Assembly (NCBI GenBank): GCA_025356715.1
Contig: JANXRU010000387.1
Span: forward strand, 1 to 27,845
DNA from: Bacteroidota bacterium
Lineage (GTDB): Bacteria; Bacteroidota; Bacteroidia; B-17B0; B-17BO
Direction of reading: 5' to 3'
DNA length: 27,845 nt
In this document: piece after piece, positions 7,785 to 16,368 of the stretch
Layout: every line of letters begins with the position of its first letter
Position numbering within the stretch: position 1 is the stretch's first letter
Translations under genes and position numbers: made by a program
Notes under the pieces: generated by a model
What the model was told of the DNA's origin: nothing
The model's input: only the letters and a program-made list of their open reading frames with translations
The model's database searches: none

Positions 7785-9008
7785 CTATTTAACATCTACC
7801 CATATTTTACAAGGAACTTCCATACACCCGTTTTTAGTGGTTTCAGTTACTTCTATATAACCACCAACGTAGTCAAAATTAACGACAATGTTGTTGCTGT
7901 GTTTTTCACCTTGTATCCACACGCCTGAAGGTGTTTTCCATGAGTAGTAAGAGCCTTCAGAAGCAGGAATAGAGTAGGTAAGGTTAGTCGCTTCCGGAAC
8001 TACCTTGATTTCACCTTTAATTTGATATGTGGGTTTAATAATTCCAAAAAAATGCGCTGCCCAAAAAGTACTATGAAAGTTTTTATCAACGGCAAACATA
8101 CCTGTTTTACCACCTTGATTCGGACAAGAGCCAGTGTCAAGAGCTACAGCATGCGTCATATTTTTTACTTTGTAATAAGTAACCACATCTTGCTGCTTAG
8201 CATTTTTATAAATCGTTAATTCTACATCTTTATTTTGCATAAAGGCTTCGTAATGCTCGTCTTCTTTATAATCTGCTTGATGAATGTTGGTCCACTGTTT
8301 TATTAATTGATTTGCATTATTGATATTAACCACATAATCTAAATTGCCATGAAATACGATTAATTCGGGATATTCTCCTTTGTAATTCGGATTTTGTTTT
8401 CGAACTAAATCGCCCCAATTTTCTGGAGATTTAGCAACCATACCAAGCATAGATGCGCCACCTTTCACTGCTGATTCAGCGGCTTTATATGGCCCACCGC
8501 CAATTACTCCGCCTTTATCAAAAACCTCTGGATATACCGCCATCATAATTGCACTCATGGCCCCACCAGCAGATAAACCAATAATATAAATTCGTGTTGA
8601 GTCTATAGATTTGTTTTTCTTTAAATAATCTATCATTTGTTTAATAGAACCAGGCTCTCCCTTGTGACGTTCTTGGTCGCCTTCTCTATACCAATTAAAA
8701 CAATTTTCTAAATTATTTAATATAATTTGTTCGGGATACAATACATAAAATTGATGTTGTTTTGCTAATTTATTCCACCCCGTTTGTTCAGCCGATCCTT
8801 TTGCCATTTGAGTACAGCCGTGCAAAACAACCACTAATGGTGCTTTTTCAGTAATATTAGGTGGTTCGTACAACATTAATTTTAAATTACCAGGGTTAGT
8901 TCCAAATGGGCGAATTTGTTGTAGTTCATCTTCTTGAGAGAAGCAAACGTTTGTAAGTATAGTTAAAACACAAAAAAGAAAATAGTTACTAAATAGCATT
9001 TTAATCAT
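7785..9008 (-). CDS. secreted PHB-depolymerase-family esterase with C-terminal PKD-like domain
   Basis: The 407-residue product has a signal peptide (MLFSNYFLFCVLTILTNVCFSQ) and an alpha/beta-hydrolase fold of the esterase/PHB depolymerase family. The oxyanion segment VVVLHGC lies at about 59-65, and the nucleophile elbow GLSAGG at about 144-149 with Ser146. The likely acid is in FHGNLDYVV and the likely base in NMTHAVALDTG. Such enzymes cleave polyhydroxyalkanoate, feruloyl or acetyl esters; the substrate here is unknown. Residues from about 320 form a PKD/Ig-like domain (YSWKTPSGVWIQG ... GGYIEVTETTKNGC), but no type IX sorting domain follows. The ATG at 9008 is preferred; 8999 is also possible, while the earlier 9032 would overlap nothing but adds an odd MIIIIIHS leader. 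It lies 24 nt after the preceding surface-protein gene, so co-transcription is likely. Confidence 0.82.
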   Translation of the reverse strand: MIKMLFSNYFLFCVLTILTNVCFSQEDELQQIRPFGTNPGNLKLMLYEPPNITEKAPLVVVLHGCTQMAKGSAEQTGWNKLAKQHQFYVLYPEQIILNNLENCFNWYREGDQERHKGEPGSIKQMIDYLKKNKSIDSTRIYIIGLSAGGAMSAIMMAVYPEVFDKGGVIGGGPYKAAESAVKGGASMLGMVAKSPENWGDLVRKQNPNYKGEYPELIVFHGNLDYVVNINNANQLIKQWTNIHQADYKEDEHYEAFMQNKDVELTIYKNAKQQDVVTYYKVKNMTHAVALDTGSCPNQGGKTGMFAVDKNFHSTFWAAHFFGIIKPTYQIKGEIKVVPEATNLTYSIPASEGSYYSWKTPSGVWIQGEKHSNNIVVNFDYVGGYIEVTETTKNGCMEVPCKIWVDVK

Positions 9009-9032
9009 AGAATGAATTATTATAATAATCAA

Positions 9033-10037
9033 TTATCTAAATAATGAAATGTGTCCGTTACGAATTAATTTTTTATCGGTATTTTTTTGTACACCTTCTA
9101 AGTGATATACATATACATCATCAGGACACGGATTACCCTTAAATCGCCCATCCCACTTGCCATTGATGTTGGTTGACATATAAACAGTATTGCCCCACCT
9201 GTCTGAAATCGTTAATGAAAAATAACTATAATCGCATTGAAAAATAGGTGTAAATAAATCATTTCGGTCATCATCGTTTGGCGTAAAGCTATTTGGTATA
9301 TATACCTCGCAATCACAATTTTTATATTTTACAGTAACGCTATCTGTTTTAGTTCCGCAATTTTTAGAAATACTCTTTACCCAATAGATACCCTCTTTAG
9401 TAGCATTAATACTGGATGATGTGGCGCCAGTATTCCAATATAATTTCACATCGTTTGGCGCTTTGATAGCTAAAGGTTTGTTAACTTCGCTTTCGCACAC
9501 CAACAGTTCTTTTCCGAAGTAAGGTACGGAGCCTATAGATGTGTTTACGCGAAATGTATCAGAATGCATACAACCCTTGTTGTTTAGTTTAACCCAATAC
9601 GTTCCTGGTTTTTCAATTTTAATATGATCGGCAGTTTCATTGGTACTCCAGTTATATTTGTAATTTTTGTTTTTAGTATTTATGATTAATTGACTGCCAC
9701 TGCAAAGTGTGGTATCTCTAATGTGTAGTTTTGGTTTTTCGTATAATTTAACGAAGGTGGTATCAAAGTACATTTTTTTTCCATCCGTAATTTTTATAAT
9801 GTATTTGCCTTTATGTTTAATGTAAAATTGTTTAGCATGGTATATAATGATGTGAGGTGTATTCCATTGAAAAGTGGCTGTTTTACTAAACTGTTCTTCA
9901 GGGAATTTAATTAATAAAGAATCGCCAACACACACTACTGTTGTATCTTGTAATAAATTAATAGGCCGTGTTTGAGCAAATACGATACTTGCAAACATGC
10001 TTAAAAAAAGTAGGAGTATGTGTTGTTTTTTTATCAA
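9033..10037 (-). CDS. type IX-secreted surface protein with type B (CHU_C) sorting domain
   Basis: The 334-residue product begins with a signal peptide (MIKKQHILLLFLSMFASIVFAQ), followed by three Ig/PKD-like repeats at about 26-98, 101-165 and 171-236. Each has an early Cys (VVCVGDSL, TLCSGSQL, LLVCESEV), and the last two have a W-STNET/W-NTGAT turn and a closing G-YWVK. The C-terminus from about 246 is the gliding-motility-associated type B sorting domain: YIPNSFTPNDDDRND, DRWGNTVY, GKWDGR and GHISLFR. This targets the protein to the cell surface by the type IX secretion system. The start is TTG at 10037, needed to supply the signal peptide; a stop lies just upstream and the next Met is inside the hydrophobic core. 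No catalytic domain is present, so adhesion or scaffolding is the best guess. Confidence 0.85.
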   Translation of the reverse strand: MIKKQHILLLFLSMFASIVFAQTRPINLLQDTTVVCVGDSLLIKFPEEQFSKTATFQWNTPHIIIYHAKQFYIKHKGKYIIKITDGKKMYFDTTFVKLYEKPKLHIRDTTLCSGSQLIINTKNKNYKYNWSTNETADHIKIEKPGTYWVKLNNKGCMHSDTFRVNTSIGSVPYFGKELLVCESEVNKPLAIKAPNDVKLYWNTGATSSSINATKEGIYWVKSISKNCGTKTDSVTVKYKNCDCEVYIPNSFTPNDDDRNDLFTPIFQCDYSYFSLTISDRWGNTVYMSTNINGKWDGRFKGNPCPDDVYVYHLEGVQKNTDKKLIRNGHISLFR

Positions 10038-10079
10038 GTAATCGTAAAGTTATTTTTATTTTATCTAATTAAAATGAGT

Positions 10080-13016
10080 TTAGTCTAATTGTAGTGTAAT
10101 TGTAATTCTAGTTCCTTGTTCTGGTTTCGGTAAATCAAGTTTGTCAATTATTTCTACAGTTTGGTTTTTGCCAGTTAATTTGGTATTCAATTCTAAAATG
10201 TTTTCAATTGTACGTGTACCAAGGGATTTGTGACCTGATTTGGCATTTTCTTTTGCTTTATTGAAGCCAATTCCGTCGTCTTCTATTAGAATCAGGAGGG
10301 TTTTATCTCCTTCTTTTTTAAAATGAATACGCAAATTTCCATGCTCGTGTTTAGGTAAAATGCCATGTATAATCGAATTTTCAGCATAAGGTTGGATAAT
10401 CATATTGGGGATTTTAATTTCTAGGGTATTAACATTAGGATCAACCGTTACAAAAAAATCAAATTTCCCTTTAAAGCGTTCTTTTTCTAAATCTAAATAA
10501 TAATTTAGTCGCGTTAGTTCTTCGTGTAATATAATGTCACTTTGAGATGCTTTCTCAATAATCATTCGGATAAGCCGAGAAAATTTAGCTAAATATTCAC
10601 TGGCTCGTAACGAATCGTTCAGATTAATGTAGTTTTGAATAGAGGTTAGAGAGTTGAAAATAAAATGTGGACTCATCAACGAATTCATTGCTTGATGTTT
10701 TAATAAATTAACTTGTCTTTCTTCTTGTACTTTACGAGTAGTTTTGGCTCGAATACCTTTTACCCATAAATTGGCTATAAGTCCCATCAATAGTAATAAA
10801 CCAAATGCAATACTTAATGCAAACCAAATGGTTTCTTTAAAAGGAATATCTTTTTTTATAACAATAATAATAGGCTCTGACCAATTTATGTTATCATAAG
10901 AGCAAATTAATCCTATTTGATGATTTCCGCCTTCTATAGAGGTTAAATGAATTTGAGTATTTTCTAAACTTGCCCATTTACCATTATCATATTTGTATTT
11001 ATAATACTGTTTATTGGGTTTTACAAATAAAGGGCTTGAGAAATTTATAGTAACGTCGGATTGAGAGCTGGATAATATAATCGTGTTGTTTTTTAATTCC
11101 GTTATTTTTTCATCAATATTTACAGAGGTAATAAATAGTTTAGAAGCTTTACGAACTTGTTTAAAAAGGTTATCGATGCTACATAAAGTAATACCTTTAT
11201 CGCTACAAATACAGCAATTAGAGCCATCAAACACAATGTCATTTATGGTATTAGATTGTAATCCATTCGATTTATTATAGATTATTAAAGGGTTAAACTG
11301 TTCATCACAAATAAATAAACCATCTAAAGTTGCAATCCACATTTTATTTTGATAGAACTTTATTTTTTTAACTGCTGTTAACTGTTGTTCTCCAATTTGT
11401 TGGATATGCATTGAATCTTCAATGATAGTAATACCGTTTTCGTGCCCTAAATAGGTTTTGTTTCCATGATAGGTAATATCGTTTATACCATAACTGAATA
11501 TCTGGTTGTTATATTTTTTTACTTTATTAGTAGCCTCATTATAAATTGTTAATCCATCAGACGTTCCTATATACAGAGATTTTTGATTGTTATAAACAGT
11601 GTTAATTCTAGTACGATAATCAGAGAACGAAACAATGGTATCTAATACTGTAAATTTTTCGGTATCATAATTTTTTATTTTTAATAATGCACCTATACCA
11701 TCACTCAAATAAGCTTCATTAGGCTTAGTGCAAAAGCTGAAAAGCCTTGTTGCAATAGGTGTAAAGTTGTAATGTGTATTGTTAATTAAAAACGATCGTT
11801 TATTATTTACCATTGAATTTATTTTAGAATAAATCACTGTTTGATTTTTGGGATGAATTCCAAAAACAGTTTCCAGAAATAAATTATCAGGTTCTATTAT
11901 GGTTTGTGTATTATTATGTTCATTGTCATAAATAAATAAACCATTATTTGTACCAACAACTATACTGTTTTCAATAAAGGAGGCACAACTTACTGGTAAT
12001 ATTTTTCGACCAGAAGTAAAAGAAATATTTTGTAAAACAGGATTTTGAATAAAATAGACTCCATCGTTAAAGGTTCCAATCCAAATATGATCTTCAGTAT
12101 CTTTATAAATACAATTTATTAAAACCTTGTCAATACCTAATAAATCAAAGGCATCGTAGGTTATATTGTTTTCAATTAAGTATAAATTATCATCTGGGTT
12201 ATTGGTAAACCAAATACGATGGTATTTGTCTACAATAAGCTTACTTACTTTTGCAATGTTATTTTCGCCAAAAAAACGATGTTCTTGCTGTGTTTTTACA
12301 GCAATAGTTTTAATTATTTTCGAATCTTTTACACAAATGATAGCATTATCAGATCCTAAATACAATAGTCCTTCAGTATCTTGTGCAATAGAATAAACAG
12401 GAAATGATTTACCTAAATTGAGTTTGAGTTGTTTGCCTTTTACAAATTGATATAAGCCATCTATTCGTCCAATAAGTATCGTTTGATTTAAGGTTTTAAA
12501 TAATGCAAATGCTTGATTTAATTTTTGCTCTTTTTTTATTTCATCTTCAATTACTATACCAGTAGCATTTTCGAAAGCGGCTACTGATATCTGCTCATTA
12601 AGAGCATAGGCGTAATCTTTATCAAATATTAATTCATCAATAGAGGTGTTAAATATCAAGTTTTTGATGAATGATGCACTGTTAGTTGCTTTATCATATT
12701 CGTAAATTCCTTCGCGACGATTAATGAGTACTAATTTGGAATTCGAATTAAAAGCAATGTTTCGTATAAAATTAGATTTAAGTGGAATTTTTGGCTTTAT
12801 TTTGGTGAAATTGTAACCATCAAAATCATAGACGCCATTTTCTGTAGCCAAATATAAAATTTGATTTTGATCTTGTTTAATCGAAAAAACATTAGCATTG
12901 CTTAACCCTTCTTCTGGCCCATAATGCTGAAAAGAAAAACTCCTATTTTGCCCATTTATTTTTAAGGCAAAAAAGAACAATAAAAAGCCACTAAAGTATA
13001 ATAGTCTTAATTTCAT
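10080..13016 (-). CDS. LytS/YehU-class sensor histidine kinase with periplasmic two-component propeller
   Basis: The 978-residue product has a signal sequence (MKLRLLYFSGFLLFFFALKINGQ) and a periplasmic region to about 640 made of Reg_prop-type repeats, seen as recurring GLS/NGV/DGL ... IYDN-like blades (for example EEGLSNANVFSIKQD, HIWIGTFNDGVYFIQ, IWFTNN). A Y_Y_Y domain follows (about 640-725), then one transmembrane helix at about 730-752 and a His_kinase domain. The phospho-acceptor is His784 in SLMSPHFIFNSL; the N box is NMIIQPYAENSIIHG and the G box EDDGIGFN. LytS-class kinases normally work with LytTR-domain regulators, but none is encoded in the window. It is divergent from the exporter operon across 248 nt. 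The following two minus-strand genes are close (42 and 24 nt gaps) and may be co-transcribed. Confidence 0.9.
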   Translation of the reverse strand: MKLRLLYFSGFLLFFFALKINGQNRSFSFQHYGPEEGLSNANVFSIKQDQNQILYLATENGVYDFDGYNFTKIKPKIPLKSNFIRNIAFNSNSKLVLINRREGIYEYDKATNSASFIKNLIFNTSIDELIFDKDYAYALNEQISVAAFENATGIVIEDEIKKEQKLNQAFALFKTLNQTILIGRIDGLYQFVKGKQLKLNLGKSFPVYSIAQDTEGLLYLGSDNAIICVKDSKIIKTIAVKTQQEHRFFGENNIAKVSKLIVDKYHRIWFTNNPDDNLYLIENNITYDAFDLLGIDKVLINCIYKDTEDHIWIGTFNDGVYFIQNPVLQNISFTSGRKILPVSCASFIENSIVVGTNNGLFIYDNEHNNTQTIIEPDNLFLETVFGIHPKNQTVIYSKINSMVNNKRSFLINNTHYNFTPIATRLFSFCTKPNEAYLSDGIGALLKIKNYDTEKFTVLDTIVSFSDYRTRINTVYNNQKSLYIGTSDGLTIYNEATNKVKKYNNQIFSYGINDITYHGNKTYLGHENGITIIEDSMHIQQIGEQQLTAVKKIKFYQNKMWIATLDGLFICDEQFNPLIIYNKSNGLQSNTINDIVFDGSNCCICSDKGITLCSIDNLFKQVRKASKLFITSVNIDEKITELKNNTIILSSSQSDVTINFSSPLFVKPNKQYYKYKYDNGKWASLENTQIHLTSIEGGNHQIGLICSYDNINWSEPIIIVIKKDIPFKETIWFALSIAFGLLLLMGLIANLWVKGIRAKTTRKVQEERQVNLLKHQAMNSLMSPHFIFNSLTSIQNYINLNDSLRASEYLAKFSRLIRMIIEKASQSDIILHEELTRLNYYLDLEKERFKGKFDFFVTVDPNVNTLEIKIPNMIIQPYAENSIIHGILPKHEHGNLRIHFKKEGDKTLLILIEDDGIGFNKAKENAKSGHKSLGTRTIENILELNTKLTGKNQTVEIIDKLDLPKPEQGTRITITLQLD

Positions 13017-13164
13017 AGTTTGACTTATAAAAATAAGAAAAAATACTGATTGCTAAATGTTTTTTAGTTCTAATGCCTCTAATTTAAGCCTTAAGTTATT
13101 ATAGATTATACAGCTATTTAACTAACATTCGTCATGTTTTTTTATGATTAATTGATACAATGGG

Positions 13165-13172
13165 TAATTTTG
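13165..13172 (+). promoter_or_regulatory. putative -7 box for the exporter operon
   Basis: TAATTTTG fits TAnnTTTG, with TTA instead of TTG 20 nt upstream (13142-13144). It would give an 85-nt leader before the ATG at 13265. The shared 248-nt intergenic region (13017-13264) also holds the small inverted repeat TTAAG-C-CTTAA at 13084-13094, a possible but weak operator. Confidence 0.4.
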
Positions 13173-13264
13173 CATTTTGTAACTTCGGTCTTTATTAATT
13201 ATTTAAGTTTATCGAAACGGTATTGCAAAAGGATTAATTGATTTAAAACAATAGTATTTATAGT

Positions 13265-14344
13265 ATGAATAAAATATTCTTTCTTCTCATAATTTTAATA
13301 GTTTGGTCTTGTAAGGATAAAACAGAAAAAATTAAGCCAACTGTTTCTTCAATATCCGAATCTATTTATGCTTCTGGTATTATTAAAAGTAAAAATCAAT
13401 ATGAGGCTTTTGCCACTGTAAATGGAATTATACAAAATATCTATCTTTCGGAAGGCGATAGCGTGAGCATAGGAACATCTATTCTTTCTATATCGAATGA
13501 AACTCAAAAGTTAAATAAGGAAAATGCTGAGTTAGCGGAACAATTCTCTGATTTTAATGCGAATCAAGGGAAATTAAATGAAGCAAAATTATTGATTGAT
13601 TTGGCAATAAACAAAGTTAAGATTGATTCAGCAATGTATTTTCGTCAAAAAAACTTGTGGCTACAGCAAGTAGGGACGAAAGTAGAATTGGAACAAAAAG
13701 AATTAGCATATCAAAATTCTAAAACTGCATTTTATTCTTCTTCTGTTAAATATGATGATTTAAAAAGACAATTGAATTTCAACTCATCCCAATCTAAAAA
13801 GAACCTTAGAATATCTAGTAAGCAAGAAAGTGATTTTACATTGAAAAGTGAAATAAACGGAGTTATTTATAATTTATTTAAATCAAAAGGTGAAATTGTA
13901 ACCTTACAAACTCCATTAGCTGTTATTGGAGATATGAAACATTTTTTTTTAGAAATGCAGGTAGATGAATATGATATTTTTAAGATGAAAAAAGGGTTAA
14001 GTGTGTTAGTTACGATGGATAGTTATAAAACAAAAGTGTTTGAAGCTAAAGTTTCTAAAATATATCCTATTATGAACGAGCGAAGTAAAACATTTTTAGT
14101 AGAAGCTGAATTTGTACAGCAACCTGAAGTTTTATACCCAAATATTACGTTCGAAGCAAATATTGTTTTGCAATCAAAAGAAAGAGCTATACTAATTCCT
14201 CGAAATTATTTAATAAATGATTCAATGGTAATTAAAAGTAATGGAGATAAAATTAGAGTGATTACAGGATTAAAAGATTATAAAAAAATAGAAATTCTTT
14301 CTGGTATAACTGAAAATGACGAATTAAAAAAACCAACGGAATGA
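13265..14344 (+). CDS. lipoprotein membrane-fusion (adaptor) protein of a MacA-like exporter
   Basis: The 359-residue product has a lipoprotein signal ending in VWSC with Cys16 as the predicted lipidated residue. It has the HlyD/MacA plan: a biotinyl-lipoyl half near 45-75 (ATVNGIIQNIYLSEGDSVSIGT), an alpha-helical hairpin at about 76-175 rich in Lys, Glu and Gln, the second lipoyl half (LKSEINGVIYNLFKSKGEIVTLQTPLAVIGD), then a beta-barrel (MQVDEYDIFKMKKGLSVLVTMD) and a membrane-proximal part. It should bridge the inner-membrane permease and an outer-membrane channel. Its end overlaps the permease start by 4 nt (ATGA), so the two are translationally coupled. No TolC homologue is encoded here. 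Confidence 0.88.
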   Translation: MNKIFFLLIILIVWSCKDKTEKIKPTVSSISESIYASGIIKSKNQYEAFATVNGIIQNIYLSEGDSVSIGTSILSISNETQKLNKENAELAEQFSDFNANQGKLNEAKLLIDLAINKVKIDSAMYFRQKNLWLQQVGTKVELEQKELAYQNSKTAFYSSSVKYDDLKRQLNFNSSQSKKNLRISSKQESDFTLKSEINGVIYNLFKSKGEIVTLQTPLAVIGDMKHFFLEMQVDEYDIFKMKKGLSVLVTMDSYKTKVFEAKVSKIYPIMNERSKTFLVEAEFVQQPEVLYPNITFEANIVLQSKERAILIPRNYLINDSMVIKSNGDKIRVITGLKDYKKIEILSGITENDELKKPTE

Positions 14345-15600
14345 ATTTCAAACTACTAAAAGACATATCTGTTTCTTTGCTGTTATCACGCTGGAGGCAG
14401 ACATTAGTAGCAGCTATTGGTGTTACCTTTAGTATTACCATGTTTATTACGCTGTTAAGTTTTATGGCGGGAATGAATGATTTATTAGATGGCTTGATTT
14501 TGAATCGAACCGCTCACGTAAGATTATATAATGATATTCAACCATCGAAACACCAACCAATTGATTTATCAAATGAATATCATAAGCACTATAACTTTGT
14601 AAGTTCTGTAAAGCCGAAAAACGAACGATTAGAAATTTACAATATTAGTACGATCATGAATGCTTTAAAACAAGATAATAGAGTGTTAGGTGTTGCGCCC
14701 AAAATTACAGCCCCTGTTTTTTATAATGTTGGAACAACGGTTCTTACAGGTGTGATTAATGGAGTTGAAGTGGAATCTGAAAATAAATTATTTTTATTTA
14801 GTGATTATGTAACGACAGGTAATTATATTGATTTAAAGAATATACCAAATAGTATCATTCTTGGTAAAGGGGTAGCCGAAAAAATGTTGGCTAATATTGG
14901 AGATGTGATTCAAGTAACATCAAGTAAAGGAGAATTAATGAAGCTTAAAGTGGTAGGCTATTTTCAATCAGGTTTGCAAGATATAGATAAAGTGCAAAGT
15001 TACGCCTCAATAAATACCACTCAAAAATTGTTAGGAGTTTCTAATAGTTACATTACTGATTTGCAAATTAAATTAAAAGATATACTATTAGCTCCAACAT
15101 TAGCAAAGGAATACGAGTATTTGTTTGATGTTGAAGCGATTGATATACAAACAGCTAATTCTCAATTTGAAACAGGTAGTTCCGTTAGGTCATTAATTTC
15201 TTATGCTGTTGGTATTACCTTATTAATTGTGGCGGGCTTTGGTATTTATAATATTCTTAATATGATGATTTTTGAAAAAATGGATTCAATTGCAATTCTT
15301 AAAGCAACAGGATTTTCAGGTAAAGATGTGAATCGTATCTTTATAACAATTGCTTTAAGTATTGGTATTTTTGGAGGACTTTTAGGTTTATTATTTGGTT
15401 TTGGTTTATCATCTCTTATTGATCTAATCCCATTTAATACAGCAGCCTTGCCTACTATAAAAACATATCCTATTAATTATAATCCTAAATTTTATTTGAT
15501 AGGTGGTTTGTTTTCTATCATCACCACTTACTTTGCTGGATATTTTCCTGCTCGTAAAGCCAGTAAAATTGACCCTGTAATTATCATTAGAGGAAAGTAG
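14341..15600 (+). CDS. MacB/FtsX-type ABC exporter permease
   Basis: The 419-residue membrane protein has a first helix at about 19-42 (TLVAAIGVTFSITMFITLLSFMAG), an extracytoplasmic MacB_PCD-like domain to about 280, then helices near 285-308, 333-360 and 385-405. It ends PARKASKIDPVIIIRG, the usual coupling end of FtsX-domain permeases. MacB itself fuses permease and ATPase; here the ATPase is a separate gene that begins 1 nt after this stop codon. Together with the adaptor it should form a mechanotransmission-type exporter that moves substrates (a peptide, antibiotic, lipoprotein or toxin) from the periplasm outward. Substrate unknown. Confidence 0.9.
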   Translation: MNFKLLKDISVSLLLSRWRQTLVAAIGVTFSITMFITLLSFMAGMNDLLDGLILNRTAHVRLYNDIQPSKHQPIDLSNEYHKHYNFVSSVKPKNERLEIYNISTIMNALKQDNRVLGVAPKITAPVFYNVGTTVLTGVINGVEVESENKLFLFSDYVTTGNYIDLKNIPNSIILGKGVAEKMLANIGDVIQVTSSKGELMKLKVVGYFQSGLQDIDKVQSYASINTTQKLLGVSNSYITDLQIKLKDILLAPTLAKEYEYLFDVEAIDIQTANSQFETGSSVRSLISYAVGITLLIVAGFGIYNILNMMIFEKMDSIAILKATGFSGKDVNRIFITIALSIGIFGGLLGLLFGFGLSSLIDLIPFNTAALPTIKTYPINYNPKFYLIGGLFSIITTYFAGYFPARKASKIDPVIIIRGK

Positions 15601-15601
15601 C

Positions 15602-16282
15602 ATGAGCAATAAAGTTTTAGAAGCAATATATATTAATAAATATTTTCATGATCCTGTTTCTGTGCAGGTTTTAAAGGATATAAATTTTACATTAAACAAA
15701 GGTGAATTCGCTTCAGTTATTGGGAAATCTGGTTGTGGTAAATCTACTCTTCTCTATATTCTTTCTACAATGGATACAGATTATGAAGGAGAATTATTGA
15801 TAGATGACATTAGTATTCGTGGCAAAAAAGAAACGGAATTAGCTAATATTAGAAATGAAAAAATTGGCTTTGTATTTCAGTTTCATTACTTATTAAATGA
15901 ATTTTCTGTATTAAAAAATGTCATGTTACCTGGATTAAAATCAGGAAAGTATTCTGATAAAGAAATAGAACATCGTGCTTACGAAAAGTTAAAAATATTG
16001 GGAATTGAAAAGGAAGCATTAAAAAAGCCCAATCAATTATCGGGTGGACAAAAACAGCGAGTTGCCATTGCTCGCGCTTTGATTAATGACCCTTTAATTA
16101 TTATGGGAGATGAGCCAACAGGAAATTTAGATAAAAAAAACAGTGAAGTTGTTTTTGATATTTTTCAGCAATTAGCAAAAGAATTCAATCAATCTCTTTT
16201 GATAGTAACCCACGACAATGAGTTTGCTCAAAAAACAAATCGCATTATTGAAATGGAGGATGGTAAAATTATTAGAATGTAA
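15602..16282 (+). CDS. ABC transporter ATPase (LolD/MacB-N-like)
   Basis: The 226-residue ATPase has every motif of the MacB/LolD class: Walker A GKSGCGKST at about 42-50, Q-loop FVFQFHYLLNEFSVLKNVMLP, signature LSGGQKQRVAIARAL, Walker B LIIMGDEPTGNLD and H-loop LLIVTHDNEFA. It is the energy subunit of the exporter whose permease is encoded one base upstream. The ATG at 15602 lies one base after the TAG stop. A strong hairpin 31 nt after the stop ends the operon. Confidence 0.95.
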   Translation: MSNKVLEAIYINKYFHDPVSVQVLKDINFTLNKGEFASVIGKSGCGKSTLLYILSTMDTDYEGELLIDDISIRGKKETELANIRNEKIGFVFQFHYLLNEFSVLKNVMLPGLKSGKYSDKEIEHRAYEKLKILGIEKEALKKPNQLSGGQKQRVAIARALINDPLIIMGDEPTGNLDKKNSEVVFDIFQQLAKEFNQSLLIVTHDNEFAQKTNRIIEMEDGKIIRM

Positions 16283-16312
16283 GTTTAAATAGTTGTTATT
16301 TCACTTTAAAAC

Positions 16313-16350
16313 AAAAAGAGTCTCGTTATTTTTACGAGACTCTTTTTTAA
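16313..16350. terminator. bidirectional rho-independent terminator
   Basis: An 11-bp perfect stem (AAGAGTCTCGT at 16316-16326 with ACGAGACTCTT at 16334-16344) is flanked by A and T runs, so it works in both directions. It separates the exporter operon from the convergent stress-protein gene and probably ends both transcripts. Confidence 0.9.
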
Positions 16351-16368
16351 TTAATAAACTTGTAACTA

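Noticed and set aside
9009..9032. Longer start for the esterase (MIIIIIHS)
   Set aside because: The added residues are low complexity and precede a normal signal peptide; the ATG at 9008 suffices.
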